DNA of 32,332 nucleotides from Sedimenticola thiotaurini (GTDB lineage: Bacteria; Pseudomonadota; Gammaproteobacteria; Chromatiales; Chromatiaceae): the NCBI GenBank assembly GCA_011051715.1, contig DRKP01000162.1:1-32332 (forward strand). The letters are read 5' to 3'. How positions within the stretch are numbered: the first letter of the stretch is position 1; every line of letters begins with the position of its first letter. Shown in pieces: positions 9,127 through 16,783 of the stretch. The translations under genes and the position numbers were made by a program. Under the pieces are notes generated by a model, which saw only the letters and a list, made by a program, of their open reading frames with translations, made no database searches and was not told the origin of the DNA.

Positions 9127-10188
9127 TCAATCCCTGTGTTTGTTCATGATATCAAGGAATTTTTCCTGTTTCCGCTCGAAGGAGTTGACCACCTGCGGGT
9201 CGAAATGGGTGCCGGATTCCTGCAGGATCATTCGCACCGCATCTTCGTGAGTTATCGGCTCCTTGTAGCAGCGGCGGGAGGTCAGAGCATCGTAGACGTC
9301 GGCAAGCGCCATCAAGCGGGCGGAGAGAGGAATCTCCTCGCCTTTCCTGCCCCGGGGGTAGCCGCTTCCGTCCCATCTTTCATGGTGGTTGCCGGCAATG
9401 TCGCGCGCGGCATGGATGAACGGAGTCTCTCCAAGGTATCCAGCGGCGTCGTCGAGCAGGCGTTCACCATAGAGGACGTGGTTGCGCATTTCAGCCTGCT
9501 CTTCTTCAGTGAGGGGGCCTTTTTTCTGAAGTATCCGGTCGGGCACCCCGATCTTGCCGATATCATGCAAGGGCGCCGCGCGTCGTATCAGATCAATGGT
9601 GGTTCTATCCAGCAGCGACCCGTATTCACTGATTTCGGCCAGGGATTCGGCGAGAATCCTTACATAGTGCTCGGTGCGTAGAAGGTGATTTCCAGTTTCA
9701 CGGTCACGCATCTCGGCCATCGCTCCCATGCTGAACACCAGGGCATCCTTGGTCTGCTGCAGTTCACGGGTCCGTTCCTGTACCAGCCGCTCCAGCGCAA
9801 AGTGCCTCTCCGCCAAAGAGAGGTGGGTTGCGACTCGCCTTTTGAGCAACTGGCCATTGATTGGCTTGCTGACATAATCGACGGCACCCAGCTCGAGCCC
9901 CCGGATCTCATCCTGCACGTCGTTTCTCGCAGTGAGAAAAATCACCGGTATCTGTCTTGTCAGGGTATTGTTCTTGAGTCTTCGGCAAACCTCGAAACCA
10001 CCCATTACCGGCATGGTGATGTCCAGCAGAATGAGATTGGGACGCGTCCGGCCCCTGGCGCGGCGCAGCGCCTGCTCGCCGTTCTTGGCCACCAGGAGGG
10101 AATAGTCGTCGGACAGCAGCTCCGTCAGCATCTCCAGGTAGAACGGTTCGTCATCCACGACGAGGATGGTTGTGCGCTCGCTATCCAT
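9127..10188 (-). CDS. RpfG-like response regulator: REC plus HD-GYP c-di-GMP phosphodiesterase
   Basis: A 353-residue two-domain protein. The receiver covers about residues 6-125 (acidic pair Asp12-Asp13, phospho-acceptor Asp56, Lys108). A helical linker leads into an HD-GYP domain (about 145-345). The metal site is intact: His208-Asp209 in APLHDIGKIG, His237, and HHERWDGSGYP at 268-278. HD-GYP enzymes linearise cyclic di-GMP, and here phosphorylation of the receiver would gate that. The start is one base after the kinase stop (TGA-G-ATG), preceded by an AAGGGATGAG ribosome site inside the kinase gene, so expression is tightly coupled to the kinase, its probable phosphodonor. Confidence 0.94.
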   Translation of the reverse strand: MDSERTTILVVDDEPFYLEMLTELLSDDYSLLVAKNGEQALRRARGRTRPNLILLDITMPVMGGFEVCRRLKNNTLTRQIPVIFLTARNDVQDEIRGLELGAVDYVSKPINGQLLKRRVATHLSLAERHFALERLVQERTRELQQTKDALVFSMGAMAEMRDRETGNHLLRTEHYVRILAESLAEISEYGSLLDRTTIDLIRRAAPLHDIGKIGVPDRILQKKGPLTEEEQAEMRNHVLYGERLLDDAAGYLGETPFIHAARDIAGNHHERWDGSGYPRGRKGEEIPLSARLMALADVYDALTSRRCYKEPITHEDAVRMILQESGTHFDPQVVNSFERKQEKFLDIMNKHRD

Positions 10189-10189
10189 C

Positions 10190-13100
10190 TCATCCCTTCA
10201 TGGTGGTTTGCAGCAGATCGGCGGCGCTCTCCAATTCATAGTCCTCAATCATCGATTGCAGGCGCAGGAAATCGCCGGGGTCCAGCTGTTGTTTGATATG
10301 AGATTGCAGTTCCCGGTAGAGTTTGACCGAACGGGCTTCTCCATTTTGCAGGCTGACGATCAATTTTTCGATCATCTCCTGCTGTGGTACAGGTTCCGCC
10401 TGATCCGGGGGGTGATCACCCTTGTCCGTGCCCCGCGAAGCCGCGGTGATCTTCCGTAACGCCGAGAACAGCTCGTGTGCCGTATCAGCGAAGCGCTCTA
10501 CCAGTTCGCGCGGTGGTTCACCATGACGCAAGGCGTGCTCGAGTGCCGCAGCCTCACGGTGCAACTCTTTTGCACCGATGTTGCTGGATACGCCTTTAAG
10601 GGTGTGGGCTTCGCGTCTCGCCTCTTCCAGCCTGGAGTCGGCAATCAGTTGCTTCATGGTTTCGGCACAGTCTCCGTGGCGCTCCAGGAAGTTCCGCAGC
10701 AGTTGCAGGTAGAAATCACTACTCCCGCCCACCATCTTGATGCCGCGTTGGATATTGATGCAGGAGGGACAGGGATTGGGTATCTCCAACCTGTCCTCGG
10801 CCTGACTGTGGTCAGCCTGGGATTTCGTTTTGGTCTGAGTCGGCAGATGCAGCGCCAGAACCTCAATAAGCCTTTCCGGATCGATTGGTTTCGTAATATG
10901 CCCGTCCATCCCGGCAGCCAGAGATTTTTCGGCATCGCCAACCAGTGCATTTGCGGTCATCGCGTAGATCGGCAGGTCGGCCATTCCCGGTAGGGCCCTT
11001 ATTTTGCGTACGGTTTCGTAACCGTCCATGACCGGCATCTGGATGTCGAGAAACACAAGGTCCGGACGGTCCCGTTCCACCGCCTGCACGGCCATTTCGC
11101 CGTCGGGAACCGTATCGACATCGACTCCCAGGTGCTGTAGCAGTTCTACCGCCACCTGGCGGTTGATCTCATTGTCCTCTGCAAGCAGCACTTTTCCGGC
11201 GAACTGCGTTTCCCGGGGACGGTGATTTTCCAGCTCAAAAGACGAAGGCCGGTGGATTCCGTAGGCCTCCATGATGGCATCGTTGACGAGAGATGGCGTA
11301 AGGGGTTTTATCAGCAGACCGTCAATATGGGTTTCACTGATTGGATGATCCTTGATTTCCCGACCATAGGCGGTTATCAGGATGATGATCGGCCGGTCAT
11401 CGCCGTATATCTCGTGCACTGCCCGGGCCACCTCATCGCCGTCCATGCCAGGCAGACGCCAGTCGATGAACAGGAGATCGAAGTGCTCATCGGGATCAGC
11501 GAGCCTGGTCAATGCCTCGGCGCCCGTGGACACGACGGTAACCTGGTGGGTCAGGGATCTGAGCAGGTTGCTGATGACCTCCTGAGCTGTGGGGTTGTCT
11601 TCGACCAGAAGTATCTTCCGGCCGCGCAGATCGTCTGACACCCTGATCAGACCGTTTCCCTCCAGTGGTTTCAGCGGCAGTTCCACACGGAACACGCTGC
11701 CGGCTTCTTCCTGACTCTCGACGCTGATCTTGCCACCCATGAGGCTACACAGCTTCTGACTGATCGAGAGCCCCAGCCCTGTGCCTCCAAAGCGTCGTGT
11801 TGTGGAACCATCTGCCTGGATGAATGCATCGAACAGGCTGTCTAACTTGTCCTCCGGTATGCCGATTCCGGTATCACGCACTTCGAACTGCAGCAGGACC
11901 TCCTGCGCCTTTCTCTTCTTTATGCGGGCAGATACCACGATACTGCCCCGTTCGGTGAATTTGATTGCGTTCGATACCAGATTGGTCAGTATCTGGTTTA
12001 TACGGTAGACGTCGCCGATCATTTGTTTCGGGATGTCGGGAGACAACTCGTAGAGCAACTCCACGGGTTTGTCCACCAGCCGGGTCTGGGCCAGAATCGA
12101 GATATTCTCGAGGATGTCCTCGAAATCGAACGGCTGTTTTTCTATCGAGAGTTTCCCTGCCTCTATCTTCGAGAAATCGAGTATGTCATCGATGACGCCG
12201 AGAAGTGATTGTGCGGAAAGTTGTATCTTGTGCGTATAGTCGCGTTGCCGCGGCGTCAATGGAGTCTTGCCCAGAAGATGCGCGAGTCCAATGACGGCAT
12301 TCATCGGCGTGCGGATCTCATGGCTCATGTTGGCCAGGAACTCGCTCTTGAAACGGTTTGCCTGTTCCAATGCCTGGTGCGCCTGTTTGCGCTCCGTGAT
12401 GTCCAGCGCAATGCCGATAACCTGACGGGGTTTTCCGGCAGGATCCTGTTGCAGTGAACGGCCGCGTACATGGAGCCAACGATCCTTTCCGGTGCGGTAC
12501 TCCAGTTCGATATCGGGGCGGGTTCCTGCAAGATACTGCTCTATTTGCTGTGCTACCGGCGCCCGGTACTCTTCCGCGATGGCTGCCAGGAAGTCTTGCA
12601 ACGATATCTCGTCCTGTTGCGTCACCAGGCCGAGCTGGCTGCAGCCGGTGCTGTCGATCCGCATACGCAGCTTGTTGTTGGGGTCGAGAAAGGCCTCCCA
12701 GGAGCCCAGCTGCCCGGCCTGCAGGGCCAGGGCTAGGCGCTCGCGGCTTTCCGACAATGCGCGGTTGGCGCGTTTTATCTGCCCAATCCAGATGCTTCCG
12801 ACCAGCACGATCAGAAACAGTACGGCCAATATCTGAATAACCAGGGTGTAATCGGTCTTCTGCTTGAACTCGACCGTGGTCCAGCGCTGGACAATCCGGT
12901 TGCGCGTGGCATCGTCCAGGGTGTCTATGGCCTTGTTGAGTATGCCCACAAGTTCCGGCCAGTCCTTGCGTACCGCCATGGAAAAGGACTTGGTGTATTT
13001 GGTGGCGCCGGCCACCTGCAGGTTGCTCAGTCCCTCCTTGCCGATGATGTAGCCGGCTACCGGGAGGATGCCCACGAAGGCCTCGCTGCGGCCTTCCGAG

Positions 13101-15949
13101 ACCGCATGCAACGCTTCGCTGACGCTGTCATAGGGATCGGGCACGATCCCGGGAAAGTCGCGTTGCAGATCTACGGTTACGGAATAGCCCTTGACTACCG
13201 CCACGCGCTTTCCGTCGAGTTCATTCAGGTCATCGATGCCCGCCTCTCCACGCCGATTGAAGACAACCACCTTGGTATTGACCAGAGGCTTGGTGAAACT
13301 GATATAGGACTCACGCTCCCGGTTGGCTGACAACAGAGGGATCACATCCAGGGTCTTTTCCCTGATTCCTTTGAGTACCTCCTCCCACGGCCTTTTGCCC
13401 GGTTCAACCCAGTTGATTCCCAGCTGGCGCCCGAGCAACTCCATGTAGTCACGCGATATGCCCTTGTACTCACCATTTTCATTGATGAATTCCATCGGTG
13501 GCCAGGAGCTGTCGACACCGAGCCGTATGCTCTTGTGCTCGAGCAGCCAGAGACGTTCCTTCTCAGTGAGTTTTACCGGCGCCAGCCCCGTGGCAGGAGA
13601 GTTGCCAAGCCAGCGCTTTTCGATATGCAGGCGTTCGGATTCCGGAATGGTGGACAGGGCCGTATCGATGATGCCGATCAAAGGCTTGTACTCCGGAGCA
13701 AGGCGGGAAACCACGAAGTGTTGTGGATGGGAACCGAGCCCGGCATCACCAGTCACGACCAGATTGTCGAGCTGGTTGTTTCTTATCAACCAGGTCGCCA
13801 CGGCCTGGTTGCCGACATAGGCGTCGGCTTCTCCCCAGGAGACTTTCTGCAGGGCACTCAGGGTGTCATTGACCGGCAGATGCTTGATACCGGGATATTT
13901 CTCCCTGAGCGTCGTCGTGGTGACAAAACCATCTTCCATGGCAACCGTATGCCCGATAAGATCCTCGATATGGCGCAGGTGCTGGTTTTCTTCGCGCACC
14001 ACGATGACCTCGTGGGCATTGAAGAAGGGCGCCGTATAGATGAGTCTTCCGGCTCGTTCCGCGTTGTAGGCGATCGTGGCGCCGACCGGTGGATCGCCAC
14101 TCTTTACCTGTTCGAGCATCTCCTTGAACGAGCCAAATTTTTTCGGGATGAAACGGATCCCCAGGCGTTTTTCCAGCAGGTGCAGGTAGTCGGATGTGAT
14201 CCCGGCGTGCCTGCCCTGTTTGTCCAGAAAATCGATTGGCGGCCAATTGCCGTCGATCCCAACGGGGATTTCCGGGTGTTTGTCCAGCCATCCCCGCTGT
14301 GCAGGCGTCAGTGTCACTCCAGGCTCCCGGTCGTCGATCTCATCGACCCAGCGGTCGGTCAAATACCGCCGTTCGGATACGGAGATGCCGTCCAGGGCCC
14401 GTTGCAGGATGTCACGCAACCTCGGCCAGTCCTTTCGCACGCCAAGCGCCAGTATGGAGCCGGATTTGTTCAGCGCGCCATGGATTCTAAGGTTGGTCAG
14501 AAAATGCTTGTCGATCAGGTAGAGTGCCACTGCACGGTTTCCGGCATAGGCGTCGGCGTCACCACGTGATACCGCTTCCAGCGCGGACAGGGTGTTGGCG
14601 TAGAGTTTCAGTTCGATATCAGGATAGTGCTGTCGAAAGTAGCCGACGTTGCCGAAACCCCGTTCCAGGGCAAGCCGCTTGCCGGTCAGTTCGCTTTCCG
14701 ATGCGATGAAGGGCACTTCCTTGCGGGCGACGATGACATGGGGAATGTCCAGGTAGGGGGTGGTGAAGTTGAACAGGGGTTCACGCGATGGTTTGGGCGT
14801 GATGTCCATGATCACGTCCAGTCGCTTGGCTGCGACGTCATCGTAGATGCGGCTCCATTCTCCGGGCACCGGGGTCAATACGTTACCCAGCCGGTCGTTC
14901 AATGCCTGAAGATACCCTATGCTGATTCCGGCGGGTTCACCGTTTTCATCGAGGAAACTGAAAGGAGGCCATGTGTCCATGACTCCGACGGAAATGGGGC
15001 TGTTTTCCATCAACCATTGGCGGTCGGCAATCGACATTGAGCGCAGAAAATTACGGCTTTTCTCGTGGCCGTCCACGGTCAGCCGATCCAGGTCCATTAT
15101 GGCGGATCGCTCGTCGTCACCGATGTCATCGAGTGCTCTCTGCAGGATGTCACGCAGCACAGGCCAGTCTTTACGCACGCCGATTGCATTGATGGACTGC
15201 GAGATATCGACCCGGCCGGTGGCCCTGATGCCGGTGAGCAACTCGTTCCTGATGATATGCATGGCTACCGCGCGGTTGCCGATATAGGCGTCCACTTCGT
15301 GGCGGGCGACGGCACCAAGGGCGCTGCTGGTGTCAGGGTATGTCTTGACTCTGATTTCAGGGTGGCTTTTTCTCAGCTGATCTACGAGGAAGAAACCCTG
15401 TTCCAAGCCGACGGACTTTCCCGCGAGCTGAGCCAGATTGATGATGGGCTCGGTGTCCTCATTGGTGAAGATGACATGGGGGATGCGGATGTATGGGGTG
15501 GTGAAGTTGAAATCGGCTTCTCGGTCGGGGAGTGGCGTGATATCCAGCAAGGCGTCCAGGCGGCGCTCTCTGACGCCGTTGTAGATTTCCTTCCAGGCCC
15601 CGGGGACCACTTCCAGGCGACCTCCCAGTCTCCTGTTCAGCGCCTGGATCAGGCGTACACCGATACCCCGTGGCTTGCCCTCCAGGTCCTGGTAGTCCAT
15701 CGGTGGCCAGGCATTGTTGATTCCGATCCGGATCCTGGGATGATCTTCCAGCCAGGCCTGTTGTTCTTGCGTGAGGGCGAAAGCGCCGGCCGCCGCGACC
15801 GAATAGAGCAGCAGGCCCAGCATGAGCACGTATGCCCGGCAGGAGGCGAGCCGCCTGTGGTAGGTCGGGGCTGATTGTCGAATCGGCTGAAGCATCTGGG
15901 CTGCATGGTTGGTGAGCAGGCCGGACTTCTGTTTCTTCGCCCGAAGCAT
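10190..15949 (-). CDS. BvgS-like hybrid histidine kinase with four tandem periplasmic binding domains
   Basis: A 1919-residue sensor. One membrane segment (39-58) anchors the N-terminus. Four bacterial SBP family 3 domains follow in the periplasm, at roughly 66-290, 312-535, 554-785 and 801-1025, each opening with a WPP(M/F/I) motif. A second membrane segment is at 1034-1054, then a PAS-like region (1066-1190), HisKA with His1210 in SHEIRTP, HATPase with N-box Asn1327 and DTGIGI at 1359-1364, REC1 with Asp1496, REC2 with Asp1635, and an HPt with His1782 in AHTLKG. An 80-residue helical tail ends the protein. Domain order matches BvgS/EvgS, but those have two binding domains and, unlike this protein, a single receiver. 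It heads the c-di-GMP operon. The family senses small molecules; the ligands here are unknown. No ribosome site precedes ATG 15949, so the exact start is uncertain. Confidence 0.94.
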   Translation of the reverse strand: MLRAKKQKSGLLTNHAAQMLQPIRQSAPTYHRRLASCRAYVLMLGLLLYSVAAAGAFALTQEQQAWLEDHPRIRIGINNAWPPMDYQDLEGKPRGIGVRLIQALNRRLGGRLEVVPGAWKEIYNGVRERRLDALLDITPLPDREADFNFTTPYIRIPHVIFTNEDTEPIINLAQLAGKSVGLEQGFFLVDQLRKSHPEIRVKTYPDTSSALGAVARHEVDAYIGNRAVAMHIIRNELLTGIRATGRVDISQSINAIGVRKDWPVLRDILQRALDDIGDDERSAIMDLDRLTVDGHEKSRNFLRSMSIADRQWLMENSPISVGVMDTWPPFSFLDENGEPAGISIGYLQALNDRLGNVLTPVPGEWSRIYDDVAAKRLDVIMDITPKPSREPLFNFTTPYLDIPHVIVARKEVPFIASESELTGKRLALERGFGNVGYFRQHYPDIELKLYANTLSALEAVSRGDADAYAGNRAVALYLIDKHFLTNLRIHGALNKSGSILALGVRKDWPRLRDILQRALDGISVSERRYLTDRWVDEIDDREPGVTLTPAQRGWLDKHPEIPVGIDGNWPPIDFLDKQGRHAGITSDYLHLLEKRLGIRFIPKKFGSFKEMLEQVKSGDPPVGATIAYNAERAGRLIYTAPFFNAHEVIVVREENQHLRHIEDLIGHTVAMEDGFVTTTTLREKYPGIKHLPVNDTLSALQKVSWGEADAYVGNQAVATWLIRNNQLDNLVVTGDAGLGSHPQHFVVSRLAPEYKPLIGIIDTALSTIPESERLHIEKRWLGNSPATGLAPVKLTEKERLWLLEHKSIRLGVDSSWPPMEFINENGEYKGISRDYMELLGRQLGINWVEPGKRPWEEVLKGIREKTLDVIPLLSANRERESYISFTKPLVNTKVVVFNRRGEAGIDDLNELDGKRVAVVKGYSVTVDLQRDFPGIVPDPYDSVSEALHAVSEGRSEAFVGILPVAGYIIGKEGLSNLQVAGATKYTKSFSMAVRKDWPELVGILNKAIDTLDDATRNRIVQRWTTVEFKQKTDYTLVIQILAVLFLIVLVGSIWIGQIKRANRALSESRERLALALQAGQLGSWEAFLDPNNKLRMRIDSTGCSQLGLVTQQDEISLQDFLAAIAEEYRAPVAQQIEQYLAGTRPDIELEYRTGKDRWLHVRGRSLQQDPAGKPRQVIGIALDITERKQAHQALEQANRFKSEFLANMSHEIRTPMNAVIGLAHLLGKTPLTPRQRDYTHKIQLSAQSLLGVIDDILDFSKIEAGKLSIEKQPFDFEDILENISILAQTRLVDKPVELLYELSPDIPKQMIGDVYRINQILTNLVSNAIKFTERGSIVVSARIKKRKAQEVLLQFEVRDTGIGIPEDKLDSLFDAFIQADGSTTRRFGGTGLGLSISQKLCSLMGGKISVESQEEAGSVFRVELPLKPLEGNGLIRVSDDLRGRKILLVEDNPTAQEVISNLLRSLTHQVTVVSTGAEALTRLADPDEHFDLLFIDWRLPGMDGDEVARAVHEIYGDDRPIIILITAYGREIKDHPISETHIDGLLIKPLTPSLVNDAIMEAYGIHRPSSFELENHRPRETQFAGKVLLAEDNEINRQVAVELLQHLGVDVDTVPDGEMAVQAVERDRPDLVFLDIQMPVMDGYETVRKIRALPGMADLPIYAMTANALVGDAEKSLAAGMDGHITKPIDPERLIEVLALHLPTQTKTKSQADHSQAEDRLEIPNPCPSCINIQRGIKMVGGSSDFYLQLLRNFLERHGDCAETMKQLIADSRLEEARREAHTLKGVSSNIGAKELHREAAALEHALRHGEPPRELVERFADTAHELFSALRKITAASRGTDKGDHPPDQAEPVPQQEMIEKLIVSLQNGEARSVKLYRELQSHIKQQLDPGDFLRLQSMIEDYELESAADLLQTTMKG

Positions 15950-15963
15950 GGCGGTTAGAGGAC

Positions 15964-16025
15964 TGTTGAAAAATGCAGCCTGCTGCTTCGGTGGTCGAAA
16001 AAGCCCAATGACCGGCCTTTCAACA
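15964..16025. repeat. 8-bp inverted repeat just upstream of the kinase start
   Basis: TGTTGAAA at 15964-15971 and TTTCAACA at 16018-16025 are perfect inverted copies 46 bases apart. The near arm lies 15 bases before the kinase ATG at 15949. It could be a structured 5' leader of the kinase mRNA, a regulator site, or the end of an old mobile element. Confidence 0.4.
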
Positions 16026-16711
16026 TCCTGTTGTGAAATTCCTGGTCTAAATCCGCCTCACGGCTGAAAATGAGCCCCTTCCAATCCAGAAATGGTTGTT
16101 TTGCTCGGTAGGTCAACAGCAATATCGCCGGCCCGAATGCCTGCGGCTTGGCAGCGGTGCCACCCGGCCCCGGAGTCATAATACATGAGGAAACCCTGCT
16201 GTCCCAATAACGAGGCAAAAGAGGCCTGGAAGCCGGTATGCTTCGTAAGCGCCAGCTGTCCCACACCTGGCCTTCACCCGCTGATCTGACCCTGAGCACC
16301 GTACCTTTCCAGCATGCCGAATAAGATAGTGGATGGATGGACTACAGCACAGCCCCGGGTTCTGGTTCGGGCACCTGCGTAGTTGCCAGGAGGAAGGGGT
16401 GACCTCAATGTCTGTGCGAAACCGGACGGGAAGCCTCTGTCGGTTCTCTATGGCCTGTGTACGTTCCCCTCTATTGTCAGCACTTGGTCCAGCCTTCATG
16501 GCCGGTTCACGGTTTGGCCAGGGGCTCCACACCCGGTAATGGTGGGCAGTTAACCCTTTCCCTGCCGGGACCTTCAAGGGGCCGGATGCCACATGCGTTG
16601 CGCAGCATGTAAGGGAGATCCTGCTGCTAGGTCTCCTGGAGCTGGCGGTCATCGTATTCTACAAGGTTGGATGCGCCAGAGATTTGTTGCCTATACAATT
16701 GCGGCACCGAA

Positions 16712-16744
16712 GGCACTGATGGGCCGTCCCCCTCAATCAGTGCC
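16712..16744. repeat. Perfect 9-bp stem-loop beyond the trailer end of the CRISPR array
   Basis: GGCACTGAT at 16712-16720 and ATCAGTGCC at 16736-16744 are exact inverted copies around a 15-base loop. It lies about 40 bases past the last repeat in the direction of array transcription. No T-run follows, so it is not a classic intrinsic terminator, but it could stabilise or mark the 3' end of the pre-crRNA. Confidence 0.4.
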
Positions 16745-16783
16745 GGGCAACCGGGCGGGGGCAGCTGCTTGCGGTTCATCGGG

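Larger units (their letters stand above)
15950..16783. other. Non-coding stretch between kinase gene and CRISPR array; probably decayed DNA
   Basis: More than 800 bases without a gene I can support. Short open frames exist on both strands but have no initiation signals, no recognisable domain and interrupted conservation. The stretch must hold the kinase promoter at its left end and the old (trailer) end of the CRISPR array at its right. Its composition and the TGTTGAAA/TTTCAACA repeat near the left end suggest an insertion-element remnant, but I see no transposase and no paired termini, so this is only a guess. Confidence 0.45.
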
